Assembly (NCBI GenBank): GCA_011391125.1
Contig: JAABRE010000021.1
Span: forward strand, 1 to 64,000
Source of the DNA: Synechococcales cyanobacterium S06
GTDB taxonomy: Bacteria > Cyanobacteriota > Cyanobacteriia > Cyanobacteriales > JAABRE01
Length of the DNA stretch: 64,000 nt
Direction: 5' to 3'
Shown: one piece after another, positions 56,251-63,224 of the stretch
How the letters are laid out: each line of letters begins with the position of its first letter
Numbering within the stretch: position 1 is the first letter of the stretch
Translations under genes and position numbers: made by a program
The notes under the pieces: model-generated
Told to the model about the DNA's origin: nothing
Databases searched by the model: none
Seen by the model: the letters and a program-made list of their open reading frames with translations, nothing else

Positions 56251-56466
56251 TTAGCCTTCGGCGTTGACAAATGGCAACAAAGCTATTTGACGAGCTTGTT
56301 TGACTGCGGTGGTTAAATCCCTTTGTTGTTGGGATGTTAAACCTGTGATTCTTCTGGGTAGAAGTTTTCCCCTTTCACTTAAAAATTTGCGCAGTAATTC
56401 CAAATCTTTGTAATCAATGGGTTGTTTCGGGGAAATGGGTGATAAACGTTTACGATAATAAGCCAT
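56251..56466 (-). CDS. rpsR: 30S ribosomal protein S18
   Basis: 71 residues. [66 protein letters not shown] is the S18 core. It binds S6 and 16S rRNA on the platform of the small subunit. 50 bp separate it from rpmG upstream and 123 bp from the exoribonuclease gene downstream; the latter gap may hold a secondary promoter. Confidence 0.97.
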   Translation of the reverse strand: MAYYRKRLSPISPKQPIDYKDLELLRKFLSERGKLLPRRITGLTSQQQRDLTTAVKQARQIALLPFVNAEG

Positions 56467-56516
56467 AATTTCTCTTTTTTCCTTGACTTTTGGTCTATTT
56501 TATGATACGCAAAAAC

Positions 56517-56711
56517 TTACTTAATTTCTTTGTGCACAGTATGTTTGTTACAGTGACGACAGAATTTTTTAAGTTCTAATCTAGCTGTCGTATTACGACG
56601 GTTTTTGCTCGTAGTATAACGGGAGACACCCTTGGAACGTTTCGCCGGATTAGTACGGCATTCAGTACATTCAAGGGTTATGATTAAACGGACACCTTTT
56701 TTACTTGCCAT
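56517..56711 (-). CDS. rpmG: 50S ribosomal protein L33
   Basis: 64 residues. [20 protein letters not shown]...[17 protein letters not shown] keeps both CxxC pairs of the zinc-binding form of L33. First gene of the rpmG-rpsR-exoribonuclease cluster. The upstream gap of 47 bp to the RDD gene on the same strand is short, so a transcript may enter from it. Confidence 0.97.
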   Translation of the reverse strand: MASKKGVRLIITLECTECRTNPAKRSKGVSRYTTSKNRRNTTARLELKKFCRHCNKHTVHKEIK

Positions 56712-56758
56712 GGTTCTTTAAACAACCAAAATAATTATTTTAATTTTCACACAAATTA

Positions 56759-57289
56759 TCATTTTCTCATATTCTGTCGTATTTGTGCAAGCAGTTTTTT
56801 AAATCTTAAATCAAGGGAAAATCCCCTCCGAGTTTGAATAATTAAAGTATTGCTTATTTGATCGTGCCAAGCTTGATAATAATGTTCATCACCTAAAGCC
56901 ACGACACAATCCACAACTAAGGGTGTGACTAAGATTAACATAGAAAGAGGATTGAATATCCCAATATTTAAGCCAATCATCGCTAATAAGGACAAAATTC
57001 CGATAATTCCCTCTCTTTTCGCTAAATTGGCTAGGGTGGGAATCCTACTTGACTGGTCAATTATTGTTAAATCTAAAGCCCAACGACCTAAACTTTGCCC
57101 CCTATTTCTATCCACTAAAAATACTCGTAAACCGAACCAAGTTAACAGAAATACGAGCCATTTTAAGATACCCGTACCTAATAGACTACTTATGAGCCAA
57201 ACTGTCACAAAATCAATCAAAAAAGCCGAAACTCGTCTTTCTAAGGGAACTGTAGGAAGTCGTCGCAATTCTCGTTTATCCCTGTCCAT
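56759..57289 (-). CDS. RDD family membrane protein
   Basis: 176 residues. The RDD signatures are PLERRVSAFLIDFVTVWLISS at the first helix and NRGQSLGRWALDLTIIDQ after the second. Three or four membrane helices follow, with a basic C-terminus (FKKLLAQIRQNMRK). The family is poorly understood; some members transport ions. It precedes rpmG on the same strand. Confidence 0.88.
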   Translation of the reverse strand: MDRDKRELRRLPTVPLERRVSAFLIDFVTVWLISSLLGTGILKWLVFLLTWFGLRVFLVDRNRGQSLGRWALDLTIIDQSSRIPTLANLAKREGIIGILSLLAMIGLNIGIFNPLSMLILVTPLVVDCVVALGDEHYYQAWHDQISNTLIIQTRRGFSLDLRFKKLLAQIRQNMRK

Positions 57290-57473
57290 AGCGCTAAAAA
57301 TTTTGATATATTATCTATTTTCTTATTTTCGTTGGTTTTGACCAGATTAATTTTTGTTAACACTTGTCATTTTCTCAAAAAAATGTAAAAATAGATACAG
57401 AAAAAAAAAACAGCTTGTCTATTAGCAAAGCTCAACCCATAAAAAACTAATTTTAAAAAATTTTGAGGTGAAA

Positions 57474-57875
57474 ATGCAATTATCTTATCGTGGAGTTCCT
57501 TTTGAAAAGAACTCTTTAAGTTTGGAAATGAAGGAAGGAGAAATTATCGGCCAATATCGAGGTCATGAAATTCATCAGAAATACCCTCGACATATTCCCC
57601 AAATTCAGCCGAAATTTGACCTTCAATATCGAGGTGTAGCTTATAGTATCAGCGCTATGCCCATCGAAAAACCTAGCAAATTGGCAATTAATCCAAGTCA
57701 TAATGGGTGTCCAGTTTCCATTAGAAAACAGCTGAAAATTGAAGATAATTTAACTCAAATTCACCTCGATAATGTTAAACGCAATTTAGAAAGAAGAATA
57801 CAGGTTGCGAAATCAAAGGGTGATTCGAGTTTGGTTAATTTACTATATCAAGAACAATTGGCCCTAGAATGTTAA
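57474..57875 (+). CDS. DUF4278 domain protein
   Basis: 133 residues from ATG 57474, preceded by TGAGGTG at good spacing; the GTG used by the track is part of that ribosome site. The N-terminus MQLSYRGVPFEKN and the later LQYRGVAYSI are two copies of the xYRGxxY motif of DUF4278, a small cyanobacterial family of unknown function. The C-terminal third is a charged helix. It ends at a strong two-way terminator. Confidence 0.8.
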   Translation: MQLSYRGVPFEKNSLSLEMKEGEIIGQYRGHEIHQKYPRHIPQIQPKFDLQYRGVAYSISAMPIEKPSKLAINPSHNGCPVSIRKQLKIEDNLTQIHLDNVKRNLERRIQVAKSKGDSSLVNLLYQEQLALEC

Positions 57876-57888
57876 TAATTATTTAATC

Positions 57889-57922
57889 AAAAAACCGACT
57901 TTTTTTCAAAAGTCGGTTTTTT
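57889..57922. terminator. Bidirectional terminator between DUF4278 and UvrD-like helicase genes
   Basis: AAAAAACCGACTTTT and AAAAGTCGGTTTTTT form a 14-15-bp stem with a TTTC loop and T runs on both strands. It lies between two convergent genes, the clearest intrinsic terminator in the window. Confidence 0.9.
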
Positions 57923-57932
57923 AAATGACAAT

Positions 57933-60152
57933 TTATAATTGACTTTCTTCGGTTAATTCTTCATTGGCATCTTCGGGAGGGTTATTTCCTGTTAAGGTAA
58001 AGGTGAAACTATTACCCTGTTTAATAACATTTTCTACCTCGTTATAAAAGGGATAATTACCAATTCCACTTAAATTAACCCAACCACGACTCCTTGTTAA
58101 GGCCACAAATAATTGGTTTCTCAAGGTAGGATTAGTTTCATTTTTGGCAATGTTATCTAACCCGATTAAATACACAAAATCCGCTTCATTTCCCTTGGCG
58201 CGATTAACAGAAGTTATGGTAATTCCTCGATCGCACCAAAATTGATCAGGTTTGGTATTAAGATATTTACTATCAGCATTATTTAGTTTTTCTGAACCTG
58301 AGATATAAACATCAATGCCCTGATCGAGCAAAAAATTAGCTACTTTTATTTCTAACTTATTATCTCCTAAAACAATAATTAAAATACTACGAGTAGCTGG
58401 TAATTTATCCTCTGTTAAATTAAGTTTAATCTTCTCAACTAAACTGAATAATTCCTCGTCTCTTTCCCTATATTTATTAAATTCAATCAAGGAATTTTCC
58501 CATAATTGAGAAATCGGATTCGGAGAATTTTCTGAAGGCCTTTTAATTGTAATTGGTTCGTTTTTTTTGCGAAAATCTCCCTCGACTTCAAAACCAATGG
58601 CCTGTAAATCTTTTTTGCGGAGGCGATCGGGTCGAATAATACCTCCACTACGCAATAAACCTGTACCAAGGGCATAAGCTGAAGTTAAAATCAGATCGGG
58701 AGTCCGATAACACCTTTCCATATCGTAACCCTTGCGAATGTCACCTTTGTAGATACCACCCCCTTGACCTCCTAACATTCCACTAAGTTGAAGTCCGAAG
58801 ATTTCTTTGGCTTCGGGAGCAACAGAGGCAGCGGAATGAATGGTTTGTGCTTCATCATAAGCCCAAATGAGACGTTTTTGGGGAGGAGTATCAGAATTGA
58901 CGGTTTTTAATGATTGATATGCCAACCAGTAAATTGCTTGTTTTTGATCGCCATTTTTAGAGGTCAATTTTAAATCATTTTCAGTAATAAAATCCTGGCC
59001 TTCATCAATAATTATGGCATCAAAAATCGGCTTAATTGGGGTAGTTTTTTGTAATTTTATGCAGAGTTCAGCTAATCGACGATGAGCATTTTTTTCGGAA
59101 GCATCTTTTACTCCTAATGGTGTTTGTTTATTGACTTTACAAATTAAGCGATAAAAACCATTTCTATTTTTTGCCCCCCAAGCGTGTAAAATTTGGAAAT
59201 TAGATTCCTCGGAATTATAATCGATTTCACCATTAGTAAAATGCTTAAACCATAAGTTAACTAAAGTTTCGATTTGATTGTATAAACTGCGGGTAAAAAA
59301 CACAAAAGCAATTTTCCAATCAGGGTGTTTTAAGTGCATTATAACCGCTTTTTGAGCAAAAAGAATAGTTTTTCCAGAGCCAGCAATTCCCCTCACTCGT
59401 TGTGGACCTGGGGGAATAGATTTGCCAATCCATTCCTGTTTTACATCCCATTCATACATTAAATTTTGTGCTTCTATTAAGGTATTTGCTCTAGTTTTAC
59501 CGTCATGTTTGGGAATATTAGATAACTGTTTTCTGAGGATATAAGTACCACTAATAACGCTCAAAAGTTCTTGATATTGGGTATCATTTAAACTTGTTCC
59601 TGTAATAAGAGGTTGTGCTTTTTCGATGCTATTTCTTAAGGTAACTTCTCCCAATTGGTTATTAAAAATAAAAGCTGATTCTTCCTCCATTCCCGTGTAA
59701 ATTTTTCCTTGCCATTCTGGGGAACTAATATTCGGAAAAACGATTAAATTTCGGCTAATTACCTGATTATTTAACAGCGAATTTTCTTGACAATAACTAT
59801 TTAAAACCTGGTTATATTGAGCGTAATTTTCTAAATTGTGATTAAATTGTGTGAAAGTTTCAGTGAAAATAATGGTCTTATTTTCCAGCGAAATAATATC
59901 ATTAATTGTCGCCAAACATACATTAATGATAATGATACCCCATTCCTGATCTACCATTAAAATATCGGCTTCTTGACGTTTATTATGTACCTCTAAAAAC
60001 AGGGGATAACGCCAATAACCAATACTATTATTACGGGGAGAAAAAGCCGTTTTTACTGAATCCCAAACTTTTTGATAACTGTCTTGATATTCACTTTCAA
60101 TTGCTTCCGTGGTAATAAAACGAGATAAACCTTGCCTAGTTTTTTCTGTCAT
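57933..60152 (-). CDS. UvrD-like helicase with degenerate NERD-like N-terminal domain
   Basis: 739 residues from ATG 60152 (MTEKTRQGLSRF), which has GGAG 8 bases upstream; the track's start 39 bp earlier has none. Residues about 60-130 resemble a NERD nuclease domain (RQEADILMVDQEWGIIIINVCLA), but the usual I-E-x-K is I-N-V-C, so cleavage is doubtful. Superfamily 1 motifs follow: Walker A GIAGSGKTILF (near 254), Walker B IIIDEGQDF (near 380), motif III-like WAYDEAQTIHS, motif V-like RAKGNEADFVYLIG and motif VI VALTRSRGW. Isolated gene with MITE family 2 in its upstream region. A DNA repair or defence role is inferred. Confidence 0.85.
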   Translation of the reverse strand: MTEKTRQGLSRFITTEAIESEYQDSYQKVWDSVKTAFSPRNNSIGYWRYPLFLEVHNKRQEADILMVDQEWGIIIINVCLATINDIISLENKTIIFTETFTQFNHNLENYAQYNQVLNSYCQENSLLNNQVISRNLIVFPNISSPEWQGKIYTGMEEESAFIFNNQLGEVTLRNSIEKAQPLITGTSLNDTQYQELLSVISGTYILRKQLSNIPKHDGKTRANTLIEAQNLMYEWDVKQEWIGKSIPPGPQRVRGIAGSGKTILFAQKAVIMHLKHPDWKIAFVFFTRSLYNQIETLVNLWFKHFTNGEIDYNSEESNFQILHAWGAKNRNGFYRLICKVNKQTPLGVKDASEKNAHRRLAELCIKLQKTTPIKPIFDAIIIDEGQDFITENDLKLTSKNGDQKQAIYWLAYQSLKTVNSDTPPQKRLIWAYDEAQTIHSAASVAPEAKEIFGLQLSGMLGGQGGGIYKGDIRKGYDMERCYRTPDLILTSAYALGTGLLRSGGIIRPDRLRKKDLQAIGFEVEGDFRKKNEPITIKRPSENSPNPISQLWENSLIEFNKYRERDEELFSLVEKIKLNLTEDKLPATRSILIIVLGDNKLEIKVANFLLDQGIDVYISGSEKLNNADSKYLNTKPDQFWCDRGITITSVNRAKGNEADFVYLIGLDNIAKNETNPTLRNQLFVALTRSRGWVNLSGIGNYPFYNEVENVIKQGNSFTFTLTGNNPPEDANEELTEESQL

Positions 60153-60267
60153 ACTATACTCCTGGCATCTACAATTAGGATGTAGAAGCAAGTATAGGGC
60201 AATTGCGTAGATTTTGCAACCCTAGCAATTGACTAATCAAGGGCAAAAGTCAGCAAATCTTGACAAT

Positions 60268-60363
60268 TATAGCATTTTCTGATTAAGTGTTATATACCCC
60301 CAACCCCCTCCTCCCAAAGGGAGAGGGGGAAAGAAAGACAAAATATCAACTAAAAATGCTATA
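60268..60363 (+). mobile_element. MITE family 2, copy B (96 bp)
   Basis: Ends TATAGCATTTT and AAAATGCTATA are perfect inverted repeats, with the same interior as copy A apart from a 9-bp shorter C-rich stretch. Relative to copy A, position 6 differs in both ends (T/A becomes C/G), a matched change. It lies 116 bp upstream of the UvrD-like helicase start and directly against a gene remnant on its right. Confidence 0.85.
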
Positions 60364-60365
60364 AG

Positions 60366-60605
60366 CTATTTCACCAATTAACCTTATTAAAGGTTGATAA
60401 ATATCAAGAACTAACTTATCAAGCAAAAGCTGAAAAGGAAATTGAGATTTTAAGAGTAAATGGTAAAACTTGGGAAAAAGCAAGAATATTAGAAATCGAA
60501 ATGAGTTTAAATATTGATAACTGTGAAGATATAATAACCCAATATGAATCACCCTTAGATGACATTAGACAAATGATTAAAAATGGTGAAATAAATTGCG
60601 ATTAA
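60366..60605 (+). pseudogene. Remnant of an unidentified gene cut at its 5' end by a MITE
   Basis: An 80-codon open frame ends LDDIRQMIKNGEINCD and is rich in charged helical sequence (ELTYQAKAEKEIEILRVNGK), normal for a soluble protein. It has no plausible start; its left boundary is the MITE. Removing the MITE with one TA extends the frame to a TGA at about 60230 without offering a good start. Only 20 residues could be gained, so more has been lost. The minus-strand ORF 60346-60552 is its shadow. Family not recognised. Confidence 0.45.
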
Positions 60606-60706
60606 AATGTAGGGTAAAAAGTTACTTAAATTATCGCTATAATTAATTATTAATGTTTAAAAATTTCCCCGCTTACAAAAATTTTACATGAGAAAATTAG
60701 CTTAAT

Positions 60707-61057
60707 ATGTTATTAAGAGAAATTGTTAGTCATCTTTATATAGATGAGCGTAAACTTACTGAATATGCACTAAATTATGATAATCCCAAGGGAAAAGAAA
60801 AGGCAATTATGTTTGAAAAACATCTTGGTTTTACTCCTAATAATTATCAATTATTACTTCAGCAAATTTATGAAAAAACCCTTAATCATACTGCAATTTT
60901 ACAACAAAGCGAGCACCATGGTGACAGGTATCAAGTCGATTTAACCATTACAGGTGTTAAGATAGGACAAGAAGAAATTGTGAGAACAGGTTGGCTGGTT
61001 GAACAAAATAGTAATACAGCTAGATTAATAACTTTATTTATCAAAAAAAGAAAATGA
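60707..61057 (+). CDS. DUF6883 domain protein, putative toxin of a two-gene module
   Basis: 116 residues. The pattern ERKLTEYALNYDNPKGKEKAIMFEKHLGFTPNNYQLLLQQI, then HHGDRYQVDLTITG and a tail of TGWLVEQNSNTARLITLF match DUF6883, a small domain also found at the ends of polymorphic toxins. The gene overlaps the DUF4926 gene by 4 bp (ATGA), the usual layout of a toxin-antitoxin pair. Activity is unknown; His/Asp residues in HHGDRYQVD could be catalytic. The ribosome site is weak. Confidence 0.65.
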   Translation: MLLREIVSHLYIDERKLTEYALNYDNPKGKEKAIMFEKHLGFTPNNYQLLLQQIYEKTLNHTAILQQSEHHGDRYQVDLTITGVKIGQEEIVRTGWLVEQNSNTARLITLFIKKRK

Positions 61058-61410
61058 TTAAACCAGAATATTTTGACATTGTGGAATTATTAATAGATTT
61101 ACCCCAATATAACTTAAGTATAGGAGAACAAGGGGCGATCGTTGAATGTTTTGAAGATGATAGTTATGAGGTGGAATTTACTAATTCCGATGGTGAAACT
61201 TTAGCTTTGTGTAACTTATCTAATTACCAATTTATTGTAATTTGGAAATCAGCAACTAAAACCTGGTTATCCTTAGCAGATAAAATTAATTTAATTATTA
61301 ATATTTTGCCTGATTCTACTCAAAATGAGGTCTTAGATTTTGCCCATTTTTTATATAAAAAATATCAGTTTAGTAATAATAATGACTTAAAAAATAAGGT
61401 GCTTAATTAG
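61054..61410 (+). CDS. DUF4926 domain protein, putative antitoxin
   Basis: 118 residues. The first 70 form a small SH3-like DUF4926 domain: FDIVELLIDLPQYNLSIGEQGAIVECFEDDSYEVEFTNSDGETLALCNL. The C-terminal 45 residues (LADKINLIINILPDSTQNEVLDFAHFLYKKY) resemble DUF2281-type segments of antitoxins. DUF4926 proteins are often found beside DUF6883 proteins. Coupled translation from the 4-bp overlap suggests a stoichiometric complex. The function is inferred from the arrangement only. Confidence 0.65.
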   Translation: MIKPEYFDIVELLIDLPQYNLSIGEQGAIVECFEDDSYEVEFTNSDGETLALCNLSNYQFIVIWKSATKTWLSLADKINLIINILPDSTQNEVLDFAHFLYKKYQFSNNNDLKNKVLN

Positions 61411-61438
61411 ATAATTTGAAATATAAGAGGTTAAAATT

Positions 61439-62020
61439 ATGACCACAATTAGTGTAATAGAAAAGGTAGAATTATCAGGTATAAGTTGGGAAACCTACGA
61501 AAATTTATCCAGGGAATTAGATAAAAGTCGTCGCTTACGTTTAAGCTATTATTATGGAGATTTAGAAATTATGACTCCTTCCCCTGAACATGAAATTTAT
61601 AAAGCAGTTGTTGGCCGTTTTGTTGATACTTTAGCGGAGGAATTAGATGTTTATATTTATCCCTTAGAATCGACTACTTTTAAGAAATTTAAACAAATTA
61701 GTGCCGAACCTGATAAGTGTTTTTATCTGAAAAATAGGAAAGCAGTTCAAGGAAAAAAAAGATTAGATGAAAACGATCCTCCTCCAGATTTAGTAATAGA
61801 AATTGATGTTACCAGTAGTTCACAAAAAAGGTTAGAAATTTACGCAGAAATGAGATTTCCTGAAATATGGCGTTATGATCTAAGATTATTTAAAATCTAT
61901 CATTTAGTAGGCCAGAAATATCAAGAATTTCCCGAAAGTTTGGCATTTCCTAATATTCCTTTATTAGAAATTGCTACTTTTTTAAAACAAGTGGAAACCA
62001 CCGAATATTTAGATTTATAG
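61439..62020 (+). CDS. Uma2 family endonuclease, C-terminus truncated by a MITE
   Basis: 193 residues. The Uma2 (DUF820) PD-(D/E)XK core is intact: LSYYYGDLEIMTPSPEHE, AEPDKCFYLKNRK, PPDLVIEIDVTSSSQKRLEIYAEMRFPEIWRYD. The stop codon TAG is made by the first bases of MITE family 1 copy B (62016). If the MITE is removed with one TA, the frame continues VRLFRNWIRTQINN and stops at 62188, a normal Uma2 end. The present protein is therefore 14 residues short. The catalytic core is complete so activity may persist. It lies 28 bp after the DUF4926 gene. Confidence 0.88.
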   Translation: MTTISVIEKVELSGISWETYENLSRELDKSRRLRLSYYYGDLEIMTPSPEHEIYKAVVGRFVDTLAEELDVYIYPLESTTFKKFKQISAEPDKCFYLKNRKAVQGKKRLDENDPPPDLVIEIDVTSSSQKRLEIYAEMRFPEIWRYDLRLFKIYHLVGQKYQEFPESLAFPNIPLLEIATFLKQVETTEYLDL

Positions 62021-62143
62021 TAATTTCAATTAAGATTAGAACAGTTAAAAAATAGGTTCGTAGTTGCGCTTTAGCGCTTCTTAGGACTAAAGTCCAACAA
62101 CAAACTAAAAACTTTTGTTTAATTTTTATTTGGAATTACTATA
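62016..62143 (+). mobile_element. MITE family 1, copy B (128 bp), inserted in the Uma2 gene
   Basis: Left end TATAGTAATTTCAA and right end TTGGAATTACTATA; same length, orientation and interior as copy A at 703-830. The flanking TA pairs mark the target duplication, since removing 62018-62143 rejoins the Uma2 reading frame exactly. Confidence 0.9.
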
Positions 62144-62201
62144 GTTCGTTTATTTAGAAACTGGATTAGAACGCAAATTAACAATTAATCTGGTTAAAAT
62201 T

Positions 62202-62387
62202 ATGGTAAAAACTGTTAGAAAATAATTTTGTCAATGCGATAATTTTCACGGTCAAAGTTGCGGTATGAAAAATAATTTAACTGTCGATCATCTCATTCCT
62301 TTAGCAAACTAACACCGTCAATTAAGTTGGATTAATAATTATTGATCAGTTTTAACGAGTAAAATTTTCTGCAAAAGTCAAATATGA
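62202..62387 (+). pseudogene. Degenerate HNH endonuclease remnant
   Basis: In one frame starting at ATG 62202 one reads MVKTVRK, stop, FCQCDNFHGQSCGMKNNLTV and then DHLIPLAN, stop, HRQLSWINNY, stop. The CQC...CG...LTVDHLIPLA arrangement is that of a zinc-ribbon HNH nuclease. Three in-frame stops show decay. The product is not functional. The rest of the gap up to 62507 is AT-rich and holds nothing else recognisable. Confidence 0.6.
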
Positions 62388-62506
62388 ATCATCAACGCTA
62401 CACCAAATTTTCACCTTTTTAAATTATAATTTATTCTAGTTTTGTTGATTAATAACATCATTAAATCTGCTTAAAGAATAATTGAGATTAAATTATCAGA
62501 AAAAAT

Positions 62507-62857
62507 ATGAAACAACTAGCACTGCTGATCCTAATTCTAATGGGCCTTTGTTCTCAAAGTGCGATCGCCCAAACAATGGAGGAAGAGGAAAAATTTGATC
62601 AAAGTATTGAACACTTTGGTTACTTATCGGGGATGGCCTTTCAATGCGCTGATTTGAATCAAGCCGAAAGCATGGAAATGGATGCCTTAAAAGCATTCAC
62701 GGGAATTACCCGTTTATTTGGTTCTGATACCGCATTTTTTTATGCCGCATCCTACGGAGTCGGTGCAACGAACAAGATTGATCGCAGTAAATGTGCCGAA
62801 TATATCCGTCAATTTCAAGAAAGCATGGAAGTAACTCCCCTGAAAAAAGGAGAATAA
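62507..62857 (+). CDS. Small exported protein of unknown function
   Basis: 116 residues. A signal peptide (MKQLALLILILMGLCSQSAIAQ) is cleaved probably after AIA. The mature protein is acidic and helical with two cysteines (AFQCADLN, SKCAEYI) that may form a disulfide in the periplasm. I do not recognise the family. The last codons contain the ribosome site of the next gene, and only 2 bp separate the two, so they form an operon. Confidence 0.75.
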   Translation: MKQLALLILILMGLCSQSAIAQTMEEEEKFDQSIEHFGYLSGMAFQCADLNQAESMEMDALKAFTGITRLFGSDTAFFYAASYGVGATNKIDRSKCAEYIRQFQESMEVTPLKKGE

Positions 62858-62859
62858 CC

Positions 62860-63150
62860 ATGAAAAAACGTTTGATTTGGGTTAATTTGAGCCTAATTTC
62901 CTGTGTCGGCTTGTTGAATCTGGCAATGCCCTTAAGTGTACGGGCCGATTGTCATGGAGCGATTCGGCGGGAAGTTCGAGAAGGTGCGCGAGAAATTAGC
63001 AGGGAGCGTCGTGAAGCGACGAGGGAAGTCTTAAGATCGGATAATCGCTTTGAGGCCCGTCGAGAAGTGCGGGAGGGGATTCGAGAAGTACAACGGGAAA
63101 GACGAGAATTGCGACGGGAAGTACGACGGGAAATTAGGAGGAGATGTTAA
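62860..63150 (+). CDS. Arginine/glutamate-rich exported protein
   Basis: 96 residues. ATG 62860 follows AAAAGGAG at ideal spacing; the track's start at 62791 is too early. A signal peptide (MKKRLIWVNLSLISCVGLLNLAMPLSVRA) is followed by a mature part of about 67 residues made almost entirely of RRE/REV/RER units (REVREGAREISRERREA), a highly charged long helix, closed by a cysteine near each end (DCHG, RRRC). It may bind anions or act as a polar scaffold in the periplasm. Family not recognised beyond its composition. Confidence 0.75.
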   Translation: MKKRLIWVNLSLISCVGLLNLAMPLSVRADCHGAIRREVREGAREISRERREATREVLRSDNRFEARREVREGIREVQRERRELRREVRREIRRRC

Positions 63151-63186
63151 CACCACTGTCAGGAAATCTTGATCAATAGGGTGTTT

Positions 63187-63219
63187 AGAAATCCGATTTT
63201 GCTGAAAAATCGGATTTCT
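63187..63219. terminator. Bidirectional terminator hairpin
   Basis: AGAAATCCGATTTT and its complement form a 14-bp stem with a short loop, between convergent genes. The stem is the same sequence as the spaced inverted repeat at 834-898. Confidence 0.8.
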
Positions 63220-63224
63220 GTTAT

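Noticed and set aside
60346-60552. Minus-strand ORF of 68 aa
   Set aside because: Leucine/phenylalanine-rich shadow of the better plus-strand remnant, and its end overlaps the MITE.
62145-62225. Frame FVYLETGLERKLTINLVK after the second MITE copy
   Set aside because: The neighbouring frame completes the interrupted Uma2 gene exactly, so this frame is accidental.
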